DNA of 64,000 nucleotides from Rhyzopertha dominica (GCA_025024175.1 QCXZ01000086.1:24394245-24458244); one strand, 5' to 3'; positions 21,905 through 34,224 are shown, counted from the stretch's first letter. Numbers and translations: made by a program. The notes: generated from the sequence alone by a model not told the origin.

Positions 21905-23400
21905 ATCATGCTATTCCACCCAACCCAAAAAATATATAAAAGTTCAATATAAGAAATAAACAAACTAGAAACACAGACAACTATAGTACTATGCTTTGAC
22001 TATAATTACAAGCTAATGAGTTAACCTATACATTATTTGTTTTTTGAAACTTTCTACAGAGCATATTTTAGTAAACAAATCATAGTGTTCATTATACATT
22101 TTACAGCATTATAAGTATAGGTAGGTTCGGAAGCTAGGCATTGATAAATGGTGGACATATCTAAGAAATAAATCAGTTCAATGCAAACTACGACGACTGT
22201 GAAACTTATCACGCAAATATTTTGGCGAAGAGAATCGAAAGACACGAAACAAGAAAGTTGCAAGGTAGTAATGAATGTGCATATGAGCATACTTTTTTAG
22301 TCCAAATATGAATCTGCAGCAGTTATTCCGCACCTTCTGAAGCCTGTATTTATTAACGGCATCCAGACAAGGAAGGTATACCATAAAACAATAAAGTAGG
22401 TGAGGGATTACCAGAGATTCGCATAATTTTTTTTCAATTTTAAAGTTGAGAATAAGATGATTAGAGTACAAGAGCTTTAAAGCAACATAACATTTTTTAA
22501 TAACAGAAGACACGTGATTTTTAAAACGAAGGTCATTATCTATACTTAAACCAAGACTCTTGATCCTTTCATATACAGGCAGTTGATTATGGTCCACATA
22601 TACATTAATATCATCCTTCACAAAAGATTTTTGTGACGATTTTAAGATGAAATAAACTACAGAACACTCATTGCTGTTCAACTTTAAGTTAATATTACTA
22701 GAACATTCACTAATGTTGCCTAGGTCCTCATTCATTTCTAAACATGCCCTCTCTATGTTCTGTGGGTTGAAATGGTGTAAAAGATAAGTATCGTCAGCGT
22801 ATGCCACGTAAGTTGAAAATTTGGACTTCGAGAGTAAATGAGCGGTGCAAATTAAAAACAGAATAGGTTCCAGGATGGATCCTTGAGGGACTCCCGACCT
22901 CACTCTGCCGATATCAGACATTTCGCCACCGAACAAGACACGCTGGCACCTATTAAGCAAATAAGATCGGAAGAAATTAACAGAAACCTCACCAAATTCG
23001 TAGTAAGTCAACACATGGTCCAGTGTATCATATATCCAATGAAACCAAAGGTTTGCCTTGCCCTCATCAAGGGATCCAATGCACTCGTCCACCAAATTAG
23101 TCAACGCAGTTGTTGTACTGTAATGAGTACGAAAACCTGACTGATTTTCAGGTATAATTTTAGTTTCACAAGCATAATGTTTATGAGAAACTTTTCACAT
23201 ACCTTAGGCAACACAGGCAGGATGCTGATTTGGGCTCAAATCGGATTAAAGCGACCTTCCACTCATCGGGATAATAACTGTGCTCGAAACAACAATTGAT
23301 AATATGAGCAACATAGTTGCAAATAACAGGCCAACAGAATTTCAATATCTTAGAAGAAACGCCGTCGTGTCCGACTGCTGTTAATTACAAAGCAATTACA
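21905..23400 (-). pseudogene. Non-LTR retrotransposon copy B, reverse transcriptase region and 3' end
   Basis: Same family as copy A (11050-12655), opposite strand. From 23400 downward: GVSSKILKFCWPVICNYVA and DEWKVALIR (domain 1), then SILPVLPKVCEKFL with frame changes. A single 308-codon frame at 22178-23104 then carries SGVPQGSILEPILFLI and VAYADDTYLL (YADD at about 22790-22801). The domain A segment is shortened: the expected LDFSKAF before DTLDH is missing, so the first catalytic Asp is gone. A roughly 20-residue gap follows KKYAHM relative to copy A. The 3' UTR matches copy A down to about 21905, but no microsatellite tail is visible. The long open frame suggests it is younger, or decayed more slowly, than copy A. 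Confidence 0.8.
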
Positions 23401-26280
23401 GTGCATTACATTACATTATTTTAGCAATATTTTAGGGGAAATTAATTTAATATAAAATTTAGGATTTAACACGTAAACTACTTTTTACTTTCTGGAAATG
23501 ATCATATTGTCGCCGAAACATTCATAAAACATGTCTGGCATTTTATTTCTCATGCAGCATTTAGATTTGAACATATTCAGGCTAGTACAGAAATAATTAC
23601 GTAATCGTAAGTTTCTGACTTGCCGATTACAGCCGTTAAATATTATAATCACATCTGTATATACATTAACATAATACATTTCAAAAACCACAGCAAAGCT
23701 GTTGAAACAATAATATTAAAAACAATTTTATAACTAGGGCAGACGTTTTCTCAATCCGTAGAGGTATTCGTTACTCCGAAAATTCAAAACAAAAGTTGTT
23801 TTACTAAACCGACTTTTGGGAGCAGGTACTGGCCAACATATCCCTTAAACGATTCGTGTAGAAAATCAAAGTTGAAGCCTTGCATCGAATCGAAAATACT
23901 GATTTGATTTGACTACATCGATTCGAATCGCTGGTAGCTGGAACTATCTTATAGAAAGTGAACTAGATGCGAGTAACTTACGAGTAACTTAACATAGGAC
24001 ACCGGAAAATATCGGAATTTGTATCTAGAAATACAGAATAACTTTTACGACACTACATCATAAACTGTCTACTTTCTATTATAAATATATGTGCTTTATG
24101 TTTTGCTGGACTTAACAATAATACGAGTTATGATCCTTTTACAAATGTTGTTAGGTTAAATAAAACGCCCTGTACATTATTACATTTTTGCTTCCTTTTT
24201 GAATTCTAAATGACATAAGTGCAGTAGTAGTTGAGCTTTCATCATTCCACAAAAAGCTGCACTTCTTTGCAGAGGCCCACGGCAGATATTACATCACATC
24301 AAATGTCAAATAATTTACTAAAATTTTCAAATTTTCAGCGTTTTAAATAGATTTCTTTTGCATGAAATACAAATAATGATATTGTGAACTACCACCTATT
24401 TAGATATTACATGTTCATATGCGCAAAAATAAGTTGATTCCAAATATGAATAGAAAATATGTATGCTATTTTAAAAAAGCTTATTTAACTATTAATTTTA
24501 AGAAAACACAATCTTCCATCATACTTCATACAACTGAAAAAATAAAAATATTTAACAATACCCTTGTATTCAAAAGACAAAAAGGAACTTTGAATATGTT
24601 TTATTATTTTTTTATATTTTTAGAAATAAGTAAGATATTTGATATTCCAGAAACGTGTCAAAATCAAGAACTCTCTGACTGTTCATAAACAAACAACTTT
24701 TGATTACACCAAAGTCTGTTTCATAAAAATAAGCTCATTAGTTTTATTCTACAATAAGTGTCGACAGAACTACCCCATTTAGACAAACATAATTCATCAC
24801 ACTGTTAACATAAACACGACTAAACTTAGAATCGTTCCATCCAGAGAAATGAAATTAATGAATCGCACATGTTTGAACGCGAAGTAATCTTTTTCAGTAT
24901 CTTATAAACCCCGTTCTTCAACAATGAGAGCGGCGGACGCAAAAGAAGCATTTCGATAGCTGAGATCCGAATAAATTTCCGCGAAACTACCTCTTTACTT
25001 TGAGATAAATTTTCTTTTCATCACTTAGTACATTCTCCCCTTCTTCTTAATTTTAATTTCAAGATGTTGACGATGCTTTGACGTGACCTTTACATAGCAA
25101 GTTCACAGTTTTCGCTGTGTGAAAATGCTACGCGCCTGACGTTGTGGAGGTAGCAGTCAAGTTCCATTAAAGGGTACACTATACACGCGTCAGAAAGTTT
25201 ACCTAAGTGACAAGCTAATATAAAAGTTGCAACATTTTCTTACTAGCACTGACAGGAACTAATTTACGAAGCAAAAGTCCTTGTGGCGTATTAAAAATCA
25301 ATATAAGGATTTCGGGGAATATTAAAAGGAAAGGCAATTGGTTTTGATGTTTCCGTTTTCTATGTGCACCATTATTATCATTGCGATCCGCTTAAGAAAG
25401 TTTGCAAAAGCCATGCACTAAACAATTAAGCGATCAGATTACGAAATAATAATTCCCGATGTTAAAGAAAGACGCTTTTCCACCCTTTATTTTGCCCGCA
25501 TTTTAATATTAAATATTACACACTGGCCTCTGCTAAATGAATATGGCGCTCTTTGATCTGATATGCAGCAACTATGTGCCAGTTTCGCTTATTAAAAATT
25601 CACCCCTCATTATCCAGAAAGTACGGGTGGCTTCGGGATATAGAATTCCGCTGAAAGCTGCACCGGCAAAATTAGGTGATGTTACCTCGTCGAATCGTGA
25701 TAATAGTACGTACACCGCAACGCGCTCTTTCGAAATTTACTCGTAAAGAAGCTGATATACTGTTTCATGTGAAAAAAGCAAGATATCCATGATTATACTT
25801 GCAAGCAACAATCTATGAGACTGACTTATGCAAACGGTTTTACAGCTTGATGGTCGGCCGTCCTAAACTATTGGGATTAGTGGCAGGCTTCAAAGTTCCT
25901 AAATGGGCCGTATTCAAAAAATCTTGTTGGCTTAAATTTTAACTTTTCCACTATAAATTTTTGAAATTTCTTAGTTATGATAATTTAGCAATCAATAAAA
26001 CATAGAAGATCTTATAACAAATTTTATTTAATGCAGACCTGATGCTAACTGGCGCGACCCGCTACTTATTTTTATGTGATACTTTATTGGGTTTAAATTT
26101 TCCGATGAATAAAATAAAAGCCTTTGCACATCAAACGAATTTATACAAATTTAATATAAAAAGTTACAAATTAGTAAGTAGAAAATTATTTACATTTGTT
26201 AGAAAAAATTTACAATTGTGCACAATACACAGTATCGATTATGTTCATTACAGCTTGTTAATAACCTAAAATAATTACTC
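23401..26280. other. No gene seen
   Basis: AT-rich, with short ORFs lacking motifs (for example 24419-24688). A GCCCTGTAC sequence near 24166 resembles a Tc1/mariner terminus but has no partner. I see no RNA gene. Confidence 0.35.
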
Positions 26281-26282
26281 AC

Positions 26283-26615
26283 TATCACTTTCACTGCTAA
26301 AATCACGATTAACTTCTATTATTAATTCTTGTACATGATCCGCTCTGTACCGATTTTAATGTCCAGTACATGTCGCACTGAATTTCTCCATGCATCGACA
26401 CTTGTTATTATTTCAGCTTCGTGTCTAATTTTTAGCAGCATTTCATTACTGAATTTTCCACCGGTGTTCCCTCGTCGAATTCTTTGTTTCAACTGCCCCC
26501 ATATCATTTCAATGGGGTTGAAAATGCAATGATATGGGAGTAATCGTAGAATGGTGTGTCCACAATCAGAAGCGAGAATGTCAATTTTAAGTGTCTTTGA
26601 AATTTTTTTTGTCAT
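26283..26615 (-). pseudogene. DDE transposase C-terminal fragment (IS630/Tc1-related)
   Basis: The minus frame reads GHTILRLLPYHCIFNPIEMIW, the block ending in the third catalytic acid (the Glu of PIEMIW, about 26508-26510) of a widespread arthropod DDE transposase that normally has LRLPPYHCxFNPIELIW. A helical tail with EAEIITSVDAWRNSVRHV follows. One base shift near 26325 brings in the acidic end SSESDSE before a stop at 26283, the usual C-terminus of this family. The first two catalytic Asp and the N-terminal helix-turn-helix are absent, so only the last third of the protein remains. Confidence 0.7.
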
Positions 26616-26619
26616 ACAT

Positions 26620-29015
26620 TAAAAGCTATTAGATGAGAAATATTTGTAGTTCAAATAATAATACTAAATAATGCTCATTGATTTGTGTACGGAAAAAAAA
26701 TTCTAAAAAGGCCTAAACACAATTTTTGGATACGGTCCACTCCGCTGCCAAACAGTGGAACGTGCCGAACCCGTCTGTTATTTACGACAGCTTCAGGTAA
26801 TACTTGCAAACCATTGTGAGCGGTAATCGGCTGTTCGTATAATGAGTCTCTTAGATCGTTGCTTGCAAGTATACATATTCCTGAACCTGAAGTGAAGTTT
26901 GAATTTTTTTGTTAAGTTAATAATTTACGAGTTATTTGGAAATAAATGATTTAAAAATTTATGTATTTTTGCTAAATCACGAGAACCGTTTTTCTTAGAA
27001 AAAATGTGTAGAGAGAAACTTCAAAATTTGATTACTAATCGTATAGTATAAGAAATAAAAACGTGAATGTCATTTTGACAATTGGATGTGAAAGTATTGA
27101 TTGAATTTGCAGATAAAAATCCTATTTTATCGTGAGTGTGAATACAAAAATCGCGATTTCTTCAAAATTTTAAATAGTTAGGGGGTTATAATTGTTGCAT
27201 ATTAAAATGCGTGAAATGGGACCATGGGGTTTATATGATATTTGCAAAAAATGTGTGCGTATCATCCAAATGCAGAATCTAGGCGCTACATTTGGATAAC
27301 CCTTTACAACAGCCATGATGGCCGCTAATGAAACATTATGAAACTGAAATGGAAATTTCGAATGAAATTCACCCGCCTGCCGGGGATTTGATTACCTCCC
27401 CCACTTGTCTGTGTTCAATTTCGGCCACCAAATAACCCTGTCGAAGTTCACAACGGGCATTCGTTACTTTAACTGTCGATACGTCAAATGACAATCGTCA
27501 AAGACGCTCATAGGCCCGTCAAATGTATAAAATCAGGTATTTTTGCTTGTGCCCATCTTATTATTTGAGTATTAACCTATTTATTAACATCTAAAAACTG
27601 TTTTTTTTTGTTAATTTTCCTGGAATTTCAATAGTGTTATTTTTCATAGACGATATTATTTCTTCGTCTTTTCTTTGCAGGTAAATATGGGAGTAATTGA
27701 TTAGTAAACTATGATTCAATGATGCGTTATATGGCCTGATAATAATCAGCAGAGCAGTCGGCAATTTTATTGTCGATATAAGTAGGGCATTTTGTGCCCA
27801 AACATTTATATTATTCTTTTCGCTCGTGATGGTGGTGCATTTAAATAACAATTGTTTGTGCGGTCCAATAACCCATTTTTAACAACACCGTGAGTATCGT
27901 ACTACGTTTTATTTAAATAAATTATTGGGCTTCCCTCTCGACGAAATTGTCTTATTTCAGTTACATATGCTGCATTTTATAACCCCCCATAACTGCTCAT
28001 TGTAGAAGTATTTAGCTTTTTAAGCAATATCGGAGCAATATAATCTTATTTTGTTTGGAATACCATACGGAATAACAGGCAAATTTATGTAAATACGAAC
28101 ACGACAGTATACACATGTTATCAACTCCACTTTATACGAGGGTCATGTCAAACTCCTGCACACAAAACAGCTTACAAAAAGAATTTCACAGCAGTTCTCC
28201 TCGCAAACTCATTTGACTGACACTGTTTTATCCGATCAAGTGTCATCGTGCAAGAGAATTACGCCGCTGTCTTTCATATCTCGTCTACACTTTTGGAATC
28301 ATGCATTTAAATTTCCTACAAAGAAGACAAATACATTTGTCTTTTGGTATTTGTCTATTGCTTGTTTGTCTATGCGGTCTTTTTTTATTATTGTAGCCAC
28401 AATAGCAGCAAAAGTGTTGTCGGTAGCAGTATGCGGTCTCCAACTTCTGTGGTCGTATTCAACATTAGTCCAACGCTTTGGAACGCTTACTCCATCAAGT
28501 TACTGTCAAGCTTCTTGTAACGCACCGTGAATTTCGGCAGCCGTTTTTTCGCGCAGTGTTTGAATTTTGATAAATGCACATTAGGCCTCTACAGTGACGC
28601 GTTCTATTGCATCAAAATGCCCCGAATTGAGAATTTTCACACATAAACTTAGTGAACTACCCGCACTCTATATAGCTAAGTGATGTTAGCAACAAATTTT
28701 TGTGAAAAATCGTGATTTCAAAAAATTAAAAAAGACAATGACGCGGTTGAAAGCATGGGTTAACACGATTTGATGCATGGTTCACTGACGGTTTGGCGCA
28801 TCTCAATCGATGCCGATTTATTAGAGAGCCGTATCGATGCCTTTTAATTTAAGGAATTCTGTACAAATGAGATTGGCGCATGGTAACTGGATAATGGAAT
28901 TTAAGACCGCATTGGTCCCCTGCTCGCACGCAATGTCAGCGCATGCATCTGCATGTTTTACTTTCTCGAACTAAACCATACTAATTAATTTCAACTCCTG
29001 AGGTGCCTATCTGAA
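26620..29015. other. No gene seen
   Basis: Low-complexity AT-rich sequence. A 105-codon plus ORF at 28213-28530 is open but shows no motif. Its minus strand contains GVILLHDDT, faintly like the second Asp block of mariner transposases, not enough to call. The patch 28740-28960 is GC-richer, with no gene seen. Confidence 0.3.
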
Positions 29016-29023
29016 AAACTCAC

Positions 29024-29189
29024 GGAAGGGGCACCGTTTCTTTCTCGAGCGGTCCGATACAGTCCTCGAGGTTCTCTTTGTCTGTGAACTGCGAGCGCAG
29101 CTGCGTGAATCGCAACCCTTTTGGATGCCTTCCGCACGAATTCAAAGTGTCATTTTCCGGGACAAACACGAAAATATAGGGATTAGTTG
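29024..29189 (-). CDS. Candidate internal coding exon of an unidentified gene
   Basis: A 166-bp minus-strand segment is open in one frame and bounded by splice-like signals. The donor is CC|GTGAGTTTTT (GTGAGT complement at 29018-29023) and a possible acceptor, ACCGAG, lies at 29190 after a T-rich run. Phases are 1 in and 2 out. The peptide includes PENDTLNSCGRHPKGLRFTQ and ends ETVPLP. Codon third positions are GC-rich (CTC GAG GAC, GGA CCG CTC GAG), in sharp contrast to the AT-rich flanks, which argues for selection on protein. I do not recognise the family. No adjoining exon is identified, so if real the gene must have long introns. Chance cannot be ruled out. Confidence 0.35.
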
Positions 29190-29695
29190 CTCGGTAGAAT
29201 TTAAAAAATAACCCGATTAACATGTATTTACTCAATACTNTCGATGCAGTTTTTCATGTCCCCAATTTTTCGGGAGCGTAGGGGGTACCGGGGCTAATTG
29301 ATAAACTTTTCAACTATTTAATTTTTGCAATTTTGTTTACAAATACATAAATATTAGCTCTTTCTAGTAACGTTTCCTATGCAATTATTTCAACAATGTT
29401 CAATATATCAATGTTTTGTAACGTATTGATACACATCTGGGCAATTTGATACAGCTGTCAAAGTGTATTGATAATGACCGAATAATGATCGAAAGCGATG
29501 ATGAAAATACGATTAAAGTAACTAATTCTCCAGTAAAAAAATTCATGGTATCACAATTCTGAATACTTGCGCAAAGATTTTGAACGGTATTGCAACACTA
29601 TGAATTTTAAAATGATGATGCCAAAAGTTGATGTCATAACACGGCGGAACTCAACTCTTGAAATGCTTGAGTTGAGGCTAAAAATGAAAAGCAAC
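29190..29695. other. No gene seen
   Basis: AT-rich sequence between the candidate exon and retrotransposon copy C. Nothing recognisable. Confidence 0.35.
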
Positions 29696-30765
29696 TGAAT
29701 ATATTATATAATAATGCAGATAATATGAACACTTTAAAGGTTATTGGATACGGAATGATCCCTGCTGCACATAGGATTGTTTTCGACGATTTCTATAATG
29801 TGGATAATTTTGAGTACATATTGGTCGAAGTAAATTTAAGAAAAATTAACCTTATTGTTGTGCAATTGTTATCGCGCTTCCTGTAATAATATCGAATCAT
29901 GACTAGGGTTGTTAGATGACCTATTATCATACGCTTCGCCGCAGTATAGCAACCTAGTTGTTTTAGGTGACATAAACGTGGACCAATTGTTCCATAATTC
30001 CTTGGCAGACTGTATTACATCGTATGACTTTACACAATTAATAAGTGAGCCTACTCGCATTACCTTATCATCACAAAAGATTCTTGACGTAATATTTTTT
30101 AACAATATAAATCTGCTATCTAGATCTGGAGTAATAAATACTGACATGATATCAAATCATCAAATGGTGTTTTGTGACTTAAGAAAATTTATGACACAGA
30201 TCTTTAGAAAATTGGACCCGGTACACAAGCTTACGTAATTTGACCCTTCAGGCTGTGCGTAGAGAAAAAGCTGCTTACCTACAATACAACCAGTCATCTG
30301 AAAACACAAAGCGTATGTGGAAAGCCATACAAAGACTGGGTATAAAACATAACCGAGATGTTAATATTCCGAGTAATTTGACTGATATGAATGAAATTAA
30401 TCAATATTTTACGTCCATTTTAACACCTCCAAACAATTGTCGGGCTACAACTGCAGAATATATGGCAAAAAAACATAATGATTACCTCCATTTTAGTTTT
30501 CATTTGGCTACCCCTGATGAAATTAGTCAAATTATGTTTGCCGCATATTTTGAATCACATAACGCATGTACTTAATTGTTGTTTAGAGGTGGGATTCTTT
30601 CCAGATATGTGGAAAACAACAGTGGTAACCCCTTTACCCAAAATTAGTTCTCCAAAGCGGCATAGTGACTTACGACCAATAAGCATCATAACTACTCTTG
30701 AAAAGTTTATCCAGAAGTAAATATATAGTTACGCAATAGATAATAAAATTATATCGGATATGCAG

Positions 30766-30790
30766 TCAGGTCAGGTCAGGTCAGGTCAGG
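30766..30790 (+). repeat. Interstitial telomere-type array (TCAGG)5
   Basis: Five perfect TCAGG units. The first coincides with the TCAGG that encodes Ser-Gly of the normal MQSGF motif. The other four, plus one base, stand where about 16 bases encoding the following F-R-x-x segment should be. TCAGG is the telomere repeat of many beetles. Confidence 0.9.
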
Positions 30791-31318
30791 CCATAGTACT
30801 GTTAGTACATTAACCAAGATCATTGACGATATTATAACATCCCTAGATAGTGGTCGCGCCACTTCTCTAGTTCTTTTATACTTTTCGAAAGCTTTCGATA
30901 CTCTCGATCACAACTTGCTGTGTACTAAATTAGCTTACTATGGATTTGACATGAACTCCGTTAGCTTTTTTAAGTCTTATCTGAGCGATAGACATCAAAT
31001 TGTTAAATTGGGTGCTAAGACCTCAGATCTATCAAATATTACTTCGGGTGTTTTTCAGGGCTCAGTTTTGGGACCCATCTTGTTTCTTATATATATCGCT
31101 GATCTTTTACATAACGTAAGATTTTGTAAGACACATTGTTACGCGGATGACACGTAAATCACTTATTCATTTGATCCTAAACAAATTTTGCTGCCGAAGA
31201 TATAAACAGCGATCTTAATAAAATTGAAAGATTTTCTAAAGACCATAATTTACAGGTAAATCCACAAAAGTGTTCTGTTATCTGCTTCTGTCATNAAAGA
31301 TNTAGAACTATTGTAAGA

Positions 31319-31353
31319 CCTGACCTGACCTGACCTGACCTGACCTGACCTGA
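31319..31353 (-). repeat. Interstitial telomere-type array (CCTGA)7, inverted relative to the first
   Basis: Seven perfect CCTGA units, i.e. TCAGG on the minus strand, 528 bp after the first array. It replaces part of the RT segment that normally lies between the NPxKC block and VKSLGLIID. The G-rich strands of the two arrays point toward each other. Confidence 0.9.
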
Positions 31354-31904
31354 AGTCGATCANGTAAAGAGCTTAGTACTGATTATTGACGAAAATTTGA
31401 GATTTAAACAACATGTGAATGAAATGTTACTGCTCTCCTTAAAACTGCTGTATCATAACATAAATATTATAAAAAAAACTCTGTGAGAGTCTAGTATTAC
31501 CAATAATGGATTATTGTAATATCGTGTATTATAGTTGGTTAGACAAATACACCAGGGATCGCATGCAAAAAATTCAGAATAGTTGCTGTCGTTTTGTGTA
31601 TCGTATTAGGAAATATGATCGAGTATCTGCTAGATTAAATGAACTGAAGTGGTCGAGAGTTCAAAATATTTTCAAATATAACCTAATAACGTTTGTCCAT
31701 ATCGATCAAAAATTAGTAAATAGTATTCAGGCGGCAAGAGATAAAATTATAAAACCCTAGTTTTAGACAAATTGGATGGATATAAGATAGAGACATTTTC
31801 GAATACACAATGGAGGAAAGCTGTAGAAACAGAGGCAGTTTCCCGTTTTCAAATTACGTTTAAAAATAAATATATAAATATAATAGTTAAACCTTTCTCA
31901 GGGT

Positions 31905-32555
31905 ACAGGAAGATAAACTGTTATAAAAATGGTGGTTTATAAGACACGATTTGATATTTATGTCGCCTTTTCCCGTCCTGAGCGGCTACATTTGCGAGTT
32001 ACTTTGCATGTAAAATTTTGATGTACTTGTCTGATTTGTGGGGTCGCGCGGTCCTGGAAGGGTTCCGGCACCCTCTCCCGTGATATCTGCGGGCACTGAA
32101 TATATTAGCCGAAAACCAAGGGACGCGAGCGAATATCGTGTCGGGTTTTTATTGTAAACCGTCACGACAAGTCGAAACTTAAGATGCAGTGGGTGTACAA
32201 CAAAAGCATTAAACTGAATGTGAAACAAAAATTCGCTAACTGCATTCCTGAGCGGACCGGCAGCGCCGCATAGCATGATGCTGATCGTTATTGTCGAAAA
32301 TTATGGACACTTTGAGAGTGCTGGGTGCCTGGACTCGAAGGGTCGTACATCACCAGCGCGGCGCGGTCAGTTCTATCTGTATACAGCAAATCATAATTAT
32401 GTCCGGTAGCGGAAATATAAATTAGATCTAGATAGAATAAAAATCTTCCACAAAACTATCGCCAATAGTTAAAAATAATAATTCAAAAGTCCATCGCAAC
32501 CAACAACCAATTCTGGAGACCTTAAAACAAAATTATGTAGTTTTCGGAACCATGA
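31905..32555. other. No gene seen; GC-richer patch
   Basis: At 31970-32400 the composition is more even, and a 96-codon minus ORF (31986-32276) is open without a recognised motif. No splice-bounded exon is evident. Unassigned. Confidence 0.3.
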
Positions 32556-32559
32556 TCCA

Positions 32560-33865
32560 TTTATTATAATTGCTTTTCATTATTGCTCCAGGTGGTAACG
32601 ACTGGCAGAAATATTTCAGATACTAAAGAAAGAACAGAGGCATCCTCTAGTATGTGGTCGTGTTTATTTTCAGAACTGCTAAATTCATCTATATTTGTAA
32701 TGAACAGTCTTCATTTGTAGCTCCCATTTCAGATCCAATAATATTCTCACCGATGAAAATCATTTAATAATTCAGAATCATCCACTACTCCAAGTGTTAA
32801 TGGTATAGAACATTAATGTAATCATAATCTTTCAGTAAAGGAAGTCCGAGAGCTGTGAGTTGATTCTGGTGCTGTATGTTGATTCCGGTGGAAAGAACTA
32901 TAAAAAAAATTCTTTTATTTCGGCAGTATTGTTTGATATTTTACACATAACAAACGTAATTTGTTCAATGTGGTCAATATTGGTTATTGAATCAAGAAAA
33001 ATATTTTATAATATCCTTCTTTACTGCTTTCGATATAAGTTCAATAATTTCATTCTGAAAACAAAACTCCTAGATAATAAGGCACGCGGGTTTTTGTGTC
33101 TTTAGGCCTCATAATGTTATTTACATGCTCCGATATTATTGGATCGAAATTGGCCAACATTTCAACTGCCTTTAAAATATTACTGTTTGTAAAGTTCCGA
33201 ACTAAAACTGGAAAAAGCGAAAATCCGAACTATTGCAATTATTCGTTCTGTGATAACACACCAAAGATTTTTTTCCCGATTTCCAGAAGCATCTGAAGAT
33301 CGTTATCAATAGTAAGATTTTTCTATAGCTTCATTTTTAATTCACACCATTTTTCAGCAGCTTTAATATGTTGCAAACTATTTTCGTGCCGACTTATGTA
33401 GTCTGAACAATGGCGCCAATCTGGATGAATAGAAGTAACCATAGCTAACGTAGTATCTTTATCTTCACAGAGTAACACAGCCGTTAGCATTTAATTGTTT
33501 CACCATTTACTAAAGACTTGTAATAATAGCTACAACAAAATTTTATACCGACTTCATCACAAGGAAACTTAAAATTGGAATTTACTTGACTAGGCCCATT
33601 CGCAATTAACATATCAACGATTTTACTTGTGAGGATGAGTGAGTTGATTCTGGTGCACTTAACAGATTTTCAGGAATATTGTCATCCGTCTCTTGAGAAC
33701 TTCAGTGATAGTGGCACTCTAAGTAGATGGTTGGAGCTCAAGGATCTCTTCATCTGCTGTTACATCTCTGGCTCCATAAGAAAATTTTTGTAATGAACGT
33801 GCCATTTTTGCTTTTTGCATCTTTTTTTCTTTCTGCAGGCTGTCTTTTTGTTTTTTGGTAGACAT
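32560..33865 (-). pseudogene. hAT-type transposase pseudogene (zinc-finger MYM-type 5-like), rearranged
   Basis: Starts at ATG 33865 with STKKQKDSLQKEKKMQKAK, then SYGARDVTADEEI. Later come NIPENLLSAPESTHSS, ANGPSQVNSNFKFP, ISRHENSLQH with EKWCELKMKL, TIDNDLQMLLEIGKK and LKAVEMLANFDPIISEHV, all in order but across several frames and stops. The Hx2-3 spaced ISxRLxxHExSxxH, TIDxxxQ and EFDPxLxEH blocks are characteristic of ZMYM5-like, TTF-finger hAT transposases common in animals. The segment APESTHSS recurs at about 32850 with different flanks, so part of the N-terminal region is repeated or recombined at the 3' end. The catalytic C-terminal half (dimerisation domain) is absent. Confidence 0.65.
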
Positions 33866-33950
33866 CTATTATAACAAAAATGCATTGGGCATAAATTTAT
33901 ACCAAACCCTTAGAACAATTGTTAGTATTGGATACTACCTTAAACTACCT

Positions 33951-33979
33951 GCTCAAAATGGTCTAAGGAACATACACTT
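33951..33979 (+). repeat. Left inverted repeat of Tc1-like element
   Basis: GCTCAAAATGGTCTAAGGAA at 33951-33970, continuing CATACA, is mirrored at about 35248-35277 with one mismatch in the extension. The shared core is about 25 bp, a normal length for short Tc1-type repeats. Confidence 0.65.
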
Positions 33980-34224
33980 TATTATCTTTCCATCTTTTCA
34001 AATGAATTCTCAAATAAGTTTTTGATCAACTGGATCACTAAATCAAAATCCACCGATTTCGGGCCAGAAATTCTGACTTTAACTTTAGTATTTATGCCTC
34101 GTCGTCAAATCGTGGGTTCCTGCGCCAGGCTTGTCTTGCTTTCATTTGCTTTAAACTGAAGTTCGACACATGTAATAAGGTGTATTCAGTGCAATAATAA
34201 TGTGTTGATTGATAGAACTTGAAT

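Larger units (their letters stand above)
29909..31758 (+). pseudogene. Endonuclease-reverse transcriptase pseudogene of copy C
   Basis: Endonuclease: NLVVLGDINVDQL, EPTRITLSSQKILDVIF and SNHQMVFCDL (the usual SDH, with Asp to Asn). Linker: REKAAYLQYNQSSENTKRMW. RT: PDMWKTTVVTPLPK and DLRPISIITTLEKFI, then the first TCAGG array, HSTVSTLTKIIDDI, domain A LYFSKAFDTLDH (catalytic LD is LY), SGVFQGSVLGPILFLIY, and CYADDT (31140-31151) followed by a stop. Then LQVNPQKCSVICF, the second array, VKSLVLIIDENLRFK, and the C-terminal DYCNIVYYSWLDKYTRDRMQ with NSCCRFVYRIRKYD. Several stops and shifts make it dead, but nearly every RT block is still in order. In life it would nick DNA and prime reverse transcription at the target. 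Confidence 0.8.
29700..31900 (+). mobile_element. Non-LTR retrotransposon copy C (jockey/CR1-like), interrupted by two TCAGG arrays
   Basis: The extent is set by coding similarity from the endonuclease domain (about 29790) through the RT to its C-terminus (31760) plus a short AT-rich 3' tail. It is a different subfamily from copies A and B. Two short pentamer arrays, (TCAGG)5 and (CCTGA)7, replace pieces of RT coding sequence. Neither the 5' end nor a target duplication is visible. Three Ns (31295, 31302, 31363) lie close to the second array, so the consensus there is uncertain. Confidence 0.7.

Noticed and set aside
28213..28530. Mariner-like LLHDDT motif on the minus strand of an open plus frame
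   Set aside because: Only one short block fits; no first or third acid block and no helix-turn-helix can be found at the right distance.
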